This document shows positions 27,511-36,500 of a stretch of DNA of 46,757 nt, in pieces (position 1 is the stretch's first letter; each line of letters starts with the position of its first letter). The translations under genes were made by a program, and so were the position numbers. This DNA comes from JABMPJ01 sp964345005. GTDB taxonomy: Bacteria; Verrucomicrobiota; Kiritimatiellia; UBA8416; JABMPJ01. The stretch is taken from NCBI GenBank assembly GCA_964345005.1, contig CAYFPQ010000019.1:1-46757 (forward strand). The letters are read 5' to 3'. The notes under the pieces are model-generated. The model had not been told where the DNA came from and did no database searches. It saw only the letters and a list, made by a program, of their open reading frames with translations.

Positions 27511-27849
27511 ATGGATCCCATTATCGGGGCCTACGAGGCATCCTACCGCAACATTCTGACCCAAACAGTAGAGCAGCTCGGGTCACACCTTATCTTGATG
27601 GAACCGTTCGTGCTGCCGGTGCCGGAGGATCGCAAGGCATGGCGCGATGACCTCGATCCGCGCATCCGGGTGGTCCGCGCGTTGGCGGACGAGTTTGACG
27701 CCATCCTCGTACCCCTGGACGGCATCATGAATGACGCCGGCGAGAAGCGCGATCCGGCATTCTGGGCGCCCGACGGCGTTCACCCCACGCCAGCCGGACA
27801 TGCGCTGATCGCACAGTCGTGGCTGCGTGCGGTGAAAGCGATTCCCTAG
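27511..27849 (+). pseudogene. SGNH (GDSL-type) hydrolase, N-terminally truncated
   Basis: 112 residues, about half the usual family length. It starts at the block just after the G-x-N-D oxyanion motif (YEASYRNILTQ, HLILMEPFVLP) and ends with the catalytic D-x2-H region APDGVHPTPAGHALIAQSWL. The GDS serine block and the G-x-N-D block are missing, so it cannot be an active esterase alone. AAAGGA at about 27499 precedes the ATG, so a short product could still be made. The missing half is not found upstream of the AlbA_2 gene, so a rearrangement rather than a simple insertion is likely. Confidence 0.7.
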
Positions 27850-27853
27850 CGGG

Positions 27854-27982
27854 GGAATGACCAATGACGAAAGACCCAAGTACCCAAAGAAGTCCGAAGC
27901 CAGAAGACCCAACGGCCTCCACGTTCGCATTCTTCGCATTTCGGGTTTGGTCATTCCTTGGGTGTTTGGGTCTTTCGTCATT
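27854..27982. repeat. Inverted-repeat element between genes
   Basis: Arms at 27863-27887 and 27958-27982 are complementary at 23 of 25 positions (AATGACGAAAGACCC at the left edge). A further pair, GGAATGACCA at 27854-27863 and TGGTCATTCC at 27948-27957, is exact. It is non-coding, with clear short-repeat character (AATGAC and AAGACCC motifs), and fills the gap before the GT4 gene. Likely a small palindromic interspersed repeat. Confidence 0.65.
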
Positions 27983-28036
27983 CGGATTTGAGGGCGCGAT
28001 TCTCACCGAAGCTCGCACGCCATACAGAGGCAACCG

Positions 28037-29194
28037 ATGAAGATACTACTCTTGGCTCCGCACCCGTTCTACCAGGAACGCGGCACGCCTATCGCCGTAC
28101 GGCTGTTGGCGGAGACGCTGGCGGAGGATGGTCACACGATCGACCTGCTCTGCTACCACGAGGGAGGGGACGTCGACATCCATCCAAGTGTGACCGTGCA
28201 CCGCAGCCCTGCCCCACCGGGTGTACACGGCATCAGGCCGGGGTTCACGCTGAAGAAGCTTCTCTGCGATGCCTGGATGGGTCCGGCCGCGATGCGCATG
28301 GCGAAGGCGGGACGGTACGATATCGTGCATGCCGTGGAGGAGTCGGTCTTCATGGCCATGCGGATCCAGAAACGCACAGGACGGCCCTACGTGTTCGATA
28401 TGGACTCCTCGATGCCGCGCCAAATCGTCGAAAAACTGCCCGTGATGCGCCCCATTCTCGGTCTTATGTGCGCGCTGGAGCGGAGAGCCATCCGCCGGGC
28501 GGCTGCGGTCGTGCCGGTCTGCGATTACCTGGCCGATATTGCCCGTGAAGGCGGGGCAAGGAAGGTCGCCATCCTGCGCGACATCCCTGTGGGCGATACG
28601 CTTGACGGCAGCGCAGATCCCGGTTCGCTGGAACTGCCGCCGCTGGATGGTCCGCTATTCCTATATGTAGGCAACCTGGAGCACTACCAGGGCATCGACC
28701 TGATGATTGAGGCCTTCGCCCGGCACTGCGCGGACGGTGGCGCGGGATCGCTCCTCATAGTTGGCGGAGCCACACGCGACGTGGAGACCTACAGACAGAA
28801 GGCGACACAACTCGGATGTGCAGATCGAATCGCTCTGACCGGGCCCCGTCCCGTGGCCCTCCTTCCGCTCCTATTGCAGCAAGCTGATATTCTGGTCTCA
28901 CCGCGGATCAAGGGCGGCAATACCCCAATGAAGGTCTACTCATACCTGGCATCCGGCAAGCCGGTCCTTGCCACCACGATCGACTCGCACACGCAAGTCA
29001 TGACCGACGATATTGCCCTCCTTGCCAAGCCCACGCTCGAAGCCTTCGCGGCAGGCATGCAAGCCCTGGCATCCGATCCGGACCGCGCGCGGGAGCTCGG
29101 TGAAGCCGGCGCAGCCCGTGCCCGCACAGACTTCAGTCTCGCCGCCTACCGCCAGATCGTGCATGACCTCTATGCGGGACTACAATCCGACTGA
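28037..29194 (+). CDS. GT4-family glycosyltransferase outside the main EPS cluster
   Basis: 385 residues, GT-B fold. The N-terminus ILLLAPHPFYQERGTPIAVR carries the acceptor-side loop. FLYVGNLEHYQGIDLMIEAF and SPRIKGGNTPMKVYSYLASG form the donor-binding half; the E-x7-E is replaced by the latter block, as in many group 4 transferases of unknown donor. AGAGG at about 28023 supports the start. It stands alone between a repeat element and a LarA-like gene, so it may act on another glycan or be a displaced EPS gene. Confidence 0.85.
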   Translation: MKILLLAPHPFYQERGTPIAVRLLAETLAEDGHTIDLLCYHEGGDVDIHPSVTVHRSPAPPGVHGIRPGFTLKKLLCDAWMGPAAMRMAKAGRYDIVHAVEESVFMAMRIQKRTGRPYVFDMDSSMPRQIVEKLPVMRPILGLMCALERRAIRRAAAVVPVCDYLADIAREGGARKVAILRDIPVGDTLDGSADPGSLELPPLDGPLFLYVGNLEHYQGIDLMIEAFARHCADGGAGSLLIVGGATRDVETYRQKATQLGCADRIALTGPRPVALLPLLLQQADILVSPRIKGGNTPMKVYSYLASGKPVLATTIDSHTQVMTDDIALLAKPTLEAFAAGMQALASDPDRARELGEAGAARARTDFSLAAYRQIVHDLYAGLQSD

Positions 29195-29259
29195 GACCAT
29201 GGCCCCATCGCCGCCTTTTCAGTTGCCCATGTGTGAAGCTCTCGTCTACTGTTTCAGGC

Positions 29260-30510
29260 ATGAGGCTGCTACGTGTCCATCAGAAGCTGGTATCCAGTCC
29301 CATCCCTGACGTCGCCGCTGAAGTCACGCGTCAATTGGACGCTCTCGATATCGACGTCCCCCAACACGATGTTGCCATCACCGGCGGGAGCCGGGGCATA
29401 CACCAGATCCCGACGATCATCCGCGCCGTCGGCGACTGGTTGCGCGAACGCGGAGCCACGCCCTTCCTGGCGCCGTGCATGGGGTCCCACAACGGGGCCA
29501 CGGCAGAGGGGCAGCGCGAGATGCTGGAGAAGCTCGGAATGACCGAGGAGGCCACCGGCCTGGAGATCCGCGCCTCAATGGATGTTGTGAAGCTCGGTTC
29601 AGTAGCCACCGGCGATGTGTTCATGGATCGCAATTGCCACGAAGCAGGCAGCGTTCTGGTCGTGAACAGGATCAAACTCCACACCGCTTTCTCCGGACCC
29701 GTCCAGAGCGGCCTGGCCAAGATGATGGTGGTCGGCATGGGCAAGATCAATTCGGCTACGACCTTTCATTCCACCCAGACAGCGCATAAGAAAGACATGA
29801 TCCTGGAAATGGCGCAGACCGTTCTGGACTCCGGCAAGCTACTGGCCGGCCTGGCGATCCTGGAGGACGGGTTCGACCAGACGGCCGAGTTGCATGCGCT
29901 CCGTCCGGAGAACATCCTGTCCGGCGAGCAGGAACTTCTGGAACGGCATAGGGAGTACTTCCCGCGTCTGCCGACGGACGACCTCACCGCTCTCGTGGTG
30001 GACAGGATCGGCAAGGACTACAGCGGCACGGGAATGGATACAAATGTCATCGGCTACCGTGGGGTACGCGGTGGTGAGGATCTGACGTCGCCACACATTC
30101 GCGCCATCGCCGCCCTGCGCCTCTCCGAGGCCAGTAATGGAAATGCGATTGGCGTGGGGCTGGCCGACTTCATTACGCGTGAACTGCGCGACAGTATCGA
30201 CGAGGAGAAAACGTTGATCAATGTGCTGACCACGGGCGACATGGCACGAATGAAGATCCCCGCAACAATGGACACTGACCGCGAACTGATTGAAACGGTA
30301 GCGCGCCGCTACGGCACCGAGCGATGGATGTTCATCCCGAACACGCTGCACCTCGGAACGCTGTACGTTACCGAAGACTTGCACGATGAGATTAACGCTC
30401 ATCCTGCCTGTGAGATTGACGGGCGACCCGTAGAACTGACGTTCGATTCCGACGGGCGGCATGAGCTGAGCTTCTCCGAATACCGGGCTGGCGAGATGGC
30501 GCTGGCTTGA
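29260..30510 (+). CDS. LarA-like (nickel-pincer racemase family) protein
   Basis: About 416 residues from the ATG at 29260; a GTG at 29233 is also in frame and neither has a strong ribosome site. It has AITGGSRGIHQIPTIIRAV, then FLAPCMGSHNGATAEGQREM, matching the LarA histidine block, and VNRIKLHTAFSGPVQSGLAK, a second His with a Lys nearby. LarA uses a nickel-pincer nucleotide to racemise or epimerise 2-hydroxy acids. This long variant is a LarA homologue of unknown substrate. No larB, larC or larE is in the window. The nickel-uptake locus some 7 kb away makes nickel use plausible, but this is inference. Confidence 0.75.
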   Translation: MRLLRVHQKLVSSPIPDVAAEVTRQLDALDIDVPQHDVAITGGSRGIHQIPTIIRAVGDWLRERGATPFLAPCMGSHNGATAEGQREMLEKLGMTEEATGLEIRASMDVVKLGSVATGDVFMDRNCHEAGSVLVVNRIKLHTAFSGPVQSGLAKMMVVGMGKINSATTFHSTQTAHKKDMILEMAQTVLDSGKLLAGLAILEDGFDQTAELHALRPENILSGEQELLERHREYFPRLPTDDLTALVVDRIGKDYSGTGMDTNVIGYRGVRGGEDLTSPHIRAIAALRLSEASNGNAIGVGLADFITRELRDSIDEEKTLINVLTTGDMARMKIPATMDTDRELIETVARRYGTERWMFIPNTLHLGTLYVTEDLHDEINAHPACEIDGRPVELTFDSDGRHELSFSEYRAGEMALA

Positions 30511-30571
30511 CTCCTCATCTCATCTGGCCTAGGGTTCCCGATTCAAGTGAACGAACAAAGATGAGGAAACC

Positions 30572-31285
30572 ATGGCTGAAGAGATCACCGCTCCGGAAGA
30601 GACCCAGGATACACCGACCATTGCACTGCTGTTTGAACTCGAGAACGTGGGATTTCAAGGCCGCAAGGTTGTCTTTGACGTGCTGAAGAGTGTGTTGGCT
30701 GACAAGGATATGAAGCTGACACCGGTTCTCTTTTCGCGCTGCTGCGTAGACAAGTCGGTTGAAGAGGGACTGCCACAACTCCTGGAGCTTCTGGGACATC
30801 CCCGCGTGTCCTCCGAGAAGCTGGTACCTGAAATCGCCCAGGGCATCCGCGCCTCACTCGTCGACAACACACCCAAATCGCCCGCGGCACTGGCCGGCCT
30901 TCTGAAACAGGCCCAGGCCGATGGCTATAGGGTCGGTGTGGTGAGCGACATGGATCTTGATGCGGCAACGCAACTTTACGCGAAGCTGGACATTGGCGAG
31001 CCCGAGGATGGCGCCGTGATCGCCTCTGAAAGCGATACCGGAACCACCGATGCGCAGGCATGGAAGGCCGCCGCCCGTTCGATGGACGCGCTGATTCCGT
31101 CGTGTGTTGTGCTGACAACCAGCAGCCGCAGCACCCACGCCGCCGTTGCGGCAGGGATGCGCTGCATCGTGATTCCCGACGAATACACCTCTTTCCAGGA
31201 TTTCGGAGGCACCGATCTAATCCTCGACAGTCTTGACGACGGTTCCGCCAAGGATATCCTGGATACCCTGGCTGTACACCCATGA
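30572..31285 (+). CDS. HAD-fold protein lacking catalytic acids (pseudo-hydrolase)
   Basis: 237 residues with the order of a beta-phosphoglucomutase-like HAD: ALLFELENVG (motif I), helical cap, GYRVGVVSDMD (motif II), AWKAAARSM (motif III) and CVVLTTSSRSTHAAVAAGM (motif IV). The nucleophile and acid-base Asp of motif I (D-x-D) are E22 and E24, and the ED of motif IV is TT. A normal phosphoryl transfer is therefore unlikely. A binding or regulatory role is an inference. The gene is ATGA-coupled to thiC, so it may serve thiamine synthesis. Confidence 0.75.
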   Translation: MAEEITAPEETQDTPTIALLFELENVGFQGRKVVFDVLKSVLADKDMKLTPVLFSRCCVDKSVEEGLPQLLELLGHPRVSSEKLVPEIAQGIRASLVDNTPKSPAALAGLLKQAQADGYRVGVVSDMDLDAATQLYAKLDIGEPEDGAVIASESDTGTTDAQAWKAAARSMDALIPSCVVLTTSSRSTHAAVAAGMRCIVIPDEYTSFQDFGGTDLILDSLDDGSAKDILDTLAVHP

Positions 31286-32571
31286 GCACGCAGCTACTCC
31301 GCGCCCGGTCCGGCGAGATTACCGGCCAGATGAAAGCGGTAGCGGCCAAAGAGCATGTTCCCGTGGACGAGGTCTGCTCCCTGCTCGCCACGGGTCGCGC
31401 CGTTCTACCGGCCAACCCGGCACACACCCGACTGGCCCCCGAGATCGTCGGGCGGCGCTTCCGAACCAAGGTAAACGCCAACCTCGGTCGCTCGACCGAT
31501 AAGTCATGCCTCGACGAAGAACGCGCCAAGGTCACAACCGCGCTGGAGGCAGGCGCCGACTTCGTGATGGATTTGAGCGTCGGGCCCGACTTGGGGTCAC
31601 TGCGACGCGGTCTGCTGGAGATCTGCCCGGCCCCCTTCGGAACCGTTCCCATCTACGAAGCGCTCTCCCGGATCGATGGGGATACGGACTCTCTAACGGC
31701 CGACCTGCTGCTTAACGTCATCCGCGACCAGGCCGAACAGGGCGTTGATTTCATGACTATCCATGCCGGCCTGCTGCGTGGACATGTGGACCTGGCGCTC
31801 AAGCGCATCATGGGCATTGCCAGCCGCGGTGGTGCGATCCTGGCGCGATGGATGGCGAAGCATGACCAGGAGAATCCTCTCTACACCAACTGGGACGACA
31901 TCCTCGATATCTGCCGCACGCATGATGTAACCCTCTCGCTGGGTGACGGGCTTCGACCCGGGTGCCTGGCCGACGCCAGCGACGACGCGCAGTTTGCCGA
32001 GCTTGACGTGCTTGGACAGTTGGTGGAGCGAAGCCGCGAAGCCGGCGTACAGGTCATGGTGGAAGGACCGGGCCACGTACCATTCGACCAGATCCAGATG
32101 AACATGGAGCGTGAGCAACGCGTATGCGACGAAGCGCCTTTCTACGTTCTCGGTCCCGTGGTTACGGATATCGCTCCGGGCTACGACCACATCACATCCG
32201 CCATCGGCGCCACGGCCGCTGCGTTCCACGGTGCATCGCTGCTGTGCTACGTCACGCCTGCGGAGCATTTGGGGCTGCCTGATGCTCGCGATGTTAAGGA
32301 AGGTGTTGTGGCCTACCGGATCGCCGCACATGCCGCCGACGTGGCGCGTGGGCTGCCAGGCGCACGTGAAATCGACGACAAGATGTCGCGCGCCAGGCGC
32401 GCGTTCGATTGGGATCAGCAGTTTGAGCTCGCCCTTGACGGCGAGACGGCGCGCGCCCGCTACGAGGCATCGCGTGTGCCGAACGAGGGCGGCGAAGACG
32501 ACTTCTGCTCCATGTGCGGCCGCGACTTCTGCGCCGTTCGGAACACACAGCAGATCCTGGACAGTCAATGA
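31282..32571 (+). CDS. thiC: Phosphomethylpyrimidine synthase ThiC
   Basis: 429 residues. Radical-SAM-type enzyme converting aminoimidazole ribotide to HMP-phosphate, the thiamine pyrimidine. The C-terminal Cys motif C409-x2-C412-x4-C417 (CSMCGRDFC) binds the 4Fe-4S cluster. Other family blocks include VNANLGRSTD, MTIHAGLL, LSLGDGLRPGC, VMVEGPGHVPFDQI and GYDHITSAIGAT. Length is that of the shorter ThiC without the long N-terminal region. The start overlaps the HAD-like gene (ATGA) and its stop overlaps mazG. BzaF/B12-ring paralogues look similar, but the absence of B12 genes makes ThiC the simple reading. No TPP riboswitch was seen upstream. Confidence 0.93.
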   Translation: MSTQLLRARSGEITGQMKAVAAKEHVPVDEVCSLLATGRAVLPANPAHTRLAPEIVGRRFRTKVNANLGRSTDKSCLDEERAKVTTALEAGADFVMDLSVGPDLGSLRRGLLEICPAPFGTVPIYEALSRIDGDTDSLTADLLLNVIRDQAEQGVDFMTIHAGLLRGHVDLALKRIMGIASRGGAILARWMAKHDQENPLYTNWDDILDICRTHDVTLSLGDGLRPGCLADASDDAQFAELDVLGQLVERSREAGVQVMVEGPGHVPFDQIQMNMEREQRVCDEAPFYVLGPVVTDIAPGYDHITSAIGATAAAFHGASLLCYVTPAEHLGLPDARDVKEGVVAYRIAAHAADVARGLPGAREIDDKMSRARRAFDWDQQFELALDGETARARYEASRVPNEGGEDDFCSMCGRDFCAVRNTQQILDSQ

Positions 32572-33434
32572 GTGAGACCACGCCCTCGATCCCTGAACGC
32601 GGCATCGACCGCCTCCTCCATGTTGTCGACCGCCTACGCGGCGAAGGCGGCTGTCCGTGGGACCGCGAACAGACACTTGAGACCTTGAAGCCGTACCTCG
32701 TTGAAGAGTGCTACGAGGTGCTCGACGCCCTGGACAGTGACGATGCCGACGCTCATGCCGAAGAGTTGGGTGATGTTCTGCTGCAAATCGCCATGCATGC
32801 CCGTATCCGCAGCGAGGAGTCGGCATTCACCTTCGACGACGTCGCACACCGCATCGCGGACAAGCTCATCTACCGCCACCCCCATGTGTTTGGCGACACC
32901 GAAGTTGCCGACAGCGAGGAGGTCCTGGACAACTGGGAACAGCTCAAGGCCGCGGAGAAACAGAAGGACTCCATCCTGGCCGGCATCCCCCGCCATCTTC
33001 CTGCACTCCAGAAGGCACAGCGCCTGCAAAGCCGCGCGGCACGTGTCGGTTTCGACTGGGAACACATCCACGACGTCGTTGCCAAGATCGACGAGGAGCT
33101 GGCCGAGACACGCGAGGCCATGGAGAAGGAAGACACCGAGCACTTGGCCGAAGAACTGGGCGATCTGCTATTCGCCGTGGTCAACCTGGCCCGGTACGCA
33201 GATATCAACGCCGAAGAAGCCCTGCGCAAGACGTGCGATAAGTTCATTCGGCGCTTCAAAGGCGTGGAACAGCGTGTGAAGGACAATGGCCAAGTGCTGC
33301 ACGAGTGCGGGCTCGATACGCTGGATGCGCACTGGAATGCAGTGAAGAGTGACGAGAAAGCGGCCCGCTCGGAGAGCGGGCCCTACCTCACTGGAGATGA
33401 CGCCGGAGCACCTAGTGTCGTGTCCCGCAAATAG
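32568..33434 (+). CDS. mazG: MazG nucleoside triphosphate pyrophosphohydrolase
   Basis: 288 residues from the ATG at 32568 (ATGA with thiC). It has two tandem MazG repeats: CPWDREQTLETLKPYLVEECYE with EELGDVLLQIAMHARI, and AKIDEELAETREAM with EELGDLLFAVVNLARY. It hydrolyses NTPs to NMP and pyrophosphate, cleaning the nucleotide pool. The last 22 or so residues (ARSESGPYLTGDDAGAP, then SVVSRK) are not family sequence: they are translated from a hairpin element (33362-33382) and from the left end of a miniature repeat element (from 33412), which also supplies the stop. The original stop has apparently been lost. Confidence 0.92.
   Translation: MSETTPSIPERGIDRLLHVVDRLRGEGGCPWDREQTLETLKPYLVEECYEVLDALDSDDADAHAEELGDVLLQIAMHARIRSEESAFTFDDVAHRIADKLIYRHPHVFGDTEVADSEEVLDNWEQLKAAEKQKDSILAGIPRHLPALQKAQRLQSRAARVGFDWEHIHDVVAKIDEELAETREAMEKEDTEHLAEELGDLLFAVVNLARYADINAEEALRKTCDKFIRRFKGVEQRVKDNGQVLHECGLDTLDAHWNAVKSDEKAARSESGPYLTGDDAGAPSVVSRK
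33362..33382. repeat. GGA-loop hairpin element, copy 1 (inside mazG)
   Basis: Exact 9-bp arms GGCCCGCTC and GAGCGGGCC around a GGA loop, followed by CTACCTCACTGG. A near copy is at 46538-46558 with paired changes in the stem. It sits within the translated tail of mazG. Confidence 0.75.
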
Positions 33435-33589
33435 GGTTGTATAACTCGTGTGTCATCCCGAGCGAAGTCGAGGGATCTCTGCCGCATGATAGACAAGAGA
33501 TTCCTTCCTCCAGAGGCGGACAGGCAGCTTCGCTCGGAATGACAGAGACTTACGTATTTTGAAAGCTTGATTCTGAGACAGGACACTAG
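33412..33589. mobile_element. MITE-like element with CTAG ends, copy 1
   Basis: 178 bp. Ends CTAGTGTCGTGTC and GACAGGACACTAG are imperfect inverted repeats. An inner pair, GTCATCCCGAGCGAAG and CTTCGCTCGGAATGAC, is also inverted (15 of 16). It is nearly identical, in opposite orientation, to the element at 40407-40608 apart from a 24-bp block. It encodes no transposase; the short frames inside are spurious. Its right end abuts the stop codon of the coiled-coil gene (CTAGCTAG). Confidence 0.85.
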
Positions 33590-36500
33590 CTAGTCCTGCT
33601 TGACTGAAGCAGCGCTGATCTTCTCACCCGTCTTGCAGTGGGTCAATTCGGCATCCGCTGTGACGGCTTCGTCGGCAATCAAGTCATCGATCGCGTACTT
33701 GTTGATCGGCCCGTACTCCGAGCCATCTACCAGCGTGACCATCCACTCCATTTCCAGGTCAGGCACATCGCTGGCCCTGGCCCAGAAGAGCTTGTCCAAT
33801 GACACGTCGTGGTCCGGTGCCACGCGGCAGTCCCTGGCCCATGCCAGCAGGTCGTCGAACGAGACCGGACCAAGCATGTTGTCGGCATCGTAGCGCAGGT
33901 ACCACTCCTTCGGCTCCCTGGGCTTCGGTTCGGCCTCGGGAACAGGCTTCGCGAGTTCGGCCTTCGCCTCTTTCAGCTCGTTCTCCAGGTCGGCCTGCTT
34001 GCCAACAGCCGTCTTTAGCTTCGCTTCGGCCTCTTCGGCGCGCGCCTTCTCGGCCGCCACCTCGACCTTCGCAGACTCGGCGGCAGCCAATGCGGCCTGG
34101 GCAGCCGCCAGTTCCTCGCCTGTGGATTCGAGAGACTTGTCCCGTTCGGCGAGAGCCTGCGTACCTTCTTCGATCTGTCGATCCCTGTCGGCCAGAGCTT
34201 GAGTCAGTTCCGCAACCTTCTCCCTCTCGAACGCCAAGTCCTTGTCCCGCGCGTCAACCGTCTCGTCCTTCGCAGCCAACACGGCGTCCCTGTCTGAGAT
34301 CAACTGGTCCTTATCAGCCAGGGCCGACTCGCGTTCCGCCAGCGCGGCATCCTTAGAGCCGATTGCCTCGTCACGGTCAGAAAGCGCCTTCTCCAGATCA
34401 GCCACGCGGGCCTCAAGCTGCTCGTTGGACTCCGTGGCGGCGGACGCCAGGCTCACGTGTTCGGTCACGGCGGCTTCGTGAGCAGAGGACTGCTCCGCCA
34501 GCTTGGTCTTGAGCTGCTCGACCTCGCCACCGAGTTCGTTTCGCACCTGTTCCATATCTGAACGGGCTTGCCCATGCAACGCCTTCAGGCTTTCCAGTTT
34601 CTCGACCACATGGCTCGTCTCAGCTCGCGCGGATTCGAGATCGCTACGCAGGGATTCCTCGCGCTCGGTAGCGGACTCCAGGTCGGCCTGCATGCTGTTC
34701 AGGCGTGACGTGCTCTCGTCGAGATCGCCGCGATGCTTGGACAGATCTTCCTGTGCCGACGCCTGCGCGGCTTGTGCCTCGCCCAGTGCGGTGCGGGCCT
34801 GCTCCAACTCGGTGGCCAGACGGGTTGCACGGTCCTTTTCGGATTCCAGTTCGGACTGCAGGGATTCGCTTCCTGACCTGTGTGTCTCGAGTTCGGACCT
34901 CAACGCTTCCGATGCCGATGCGTCGGCTTCCACGCGCTCGACCGCCTGTGCCAGCGCCGCCTCCAACTCTATTATCCTGGCCTTGCGCTCGGATAATGTC
35001 TCGTCCCGATGGGCGATGACTTCGTCCTTCTCGGCCAGGGCTTGGTCTCGACCGGCCAGAGCGGACTCCCGGACCGCGATGGCCTCGCCCTTCGCGGCGA
35101 GAGCCTTCTCCAGCTTGTCCACCCGCTCCTCAAGCTGCCGCTTCTCCCTGGCAAGTGAAGACGACTGATCGGCCTGCTCGACGGATGCCGCCTCCGTTGC
35201 TGCCCGCGTCTCGTTCAGTTCGCCCTGCAGAGCCACGATGCTCTGCTGCAGCCGCTCACGGTCAGCATTCGTCTCTTCCATGGCGCCCTTGGCGCGTTCC
35301 GTCTCAAGCGTCAGTTCGCTGACGTGCGCGTGTTCTTCTTCCAGCTTGGTACGTAGATCTTCGTTCTCGGTCTTCAGTACGGCAATCGATTCCTCGAGGG
35401 CGATTTTGTCTTCTTTCAGAGCCTTGGTCGCTTCCGCGTCCGCAGCGGCGACGGTCTGGCCATCGGCCAGGGCCGCTTCCGCGTCGGCAAGTGCCTTCCG
35501 TGCGTCCGCCAGCTCCGCGTCCTTTGCCGTCAGGTCCTTTTCGCGTGTCGCGAGCGCCTTGGCCTTGGCTTCCAATGCATCGTCCCTGGAACATACGGCT
35601 TTCTCGAGAGCAGCGACCTGTGCCCTGAGCTGTTGTCGCTCGGCATCTGCCTTCGCGGATTCGTCCGCTTGCTCCATGGCTGCAGCACGAGCCGCGGTCA
35701 ACTCCTCTTCCCTGGCCCGGTACGCCTTCTCCGCTTCGGCCAAAGCGGTCTTCAGCGTATCGGCTTCGCGCTCGTGTTCGGTCATGGCCGCCTGAATGAT
35801 GGATATCTCGGAGTCCTTCTCGGCCGACACCTCGTGTACAATGCGCGCCTTCTCGCCCAGAGACTCAAGCTGCTTCTCCTGATCCGCAATCGTCTCGTCA
35901 CGACTCTTGACGTCCTCGTTCATACGGACGAGTTGCTCTTCCTGGGCCACAACTTCCTGCCTGGCAATATCGAGCTCCGACTTCAGCGTTTGGATATTGG
36001 TACGCTCCTCCTTGAGGGTCGTCTCTGACGTGCCCAGGCGTTCGGTGAGCTGTGCCACTTGACCACTGAGCTCATCTACCCGAAGCCCATTCTCCGCTTC
36101 GCGCCGGGCCGCCTGTTCACGCGTTGCCGCCAGTTCCTCCTTCAAATCCTTCAGTTGGGCGCCTAGTTCGCCTTCCCGTTCGTCAAGGCGACGCGTCGTT
36201 GACTCCAAACCGTCCTTCAGGCCCTCGATTTTGTCTGACGCATGCCCCTGCTCGGCCTCACGCGTCTGGTTCAGTAGCTCAATCTCCTCCTGCCGCTCGG
36301 CGAGCGTGGTGTACGCATCACCCAGTTCGGATTCGAGCTCGGATATCCGCTGGGTGAGCTGACCGGACTCCTCGACACGTTTCTCCAACGCGATGTCTGA
36401 CTCCGAGTGCTGTGCAACCGCGGTCTCGAGTTTGGATGCGAAATTCGTGTTCTCGACGCGAAGCCTGTCGCATTCCGCCTCCAGCTCGGACACCTGCTGG

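Noticed and set aside
33383..33586. Short minus-strand frame reading SLCHSERS...LDFARDD, and the similar one at 40410-40802
   Set aside because: Both are translations of the MITE-like elements. Such frames recur wherever this repeat type occurs and are not genes.
34503..35795. Long plus-strand open frames rich in Ser, Ala and Arg
   Set aside because: They are the antisense of the coiled-coil gene; its repetitive codons keep other frames open. They have no ribosome sites or family motifs.
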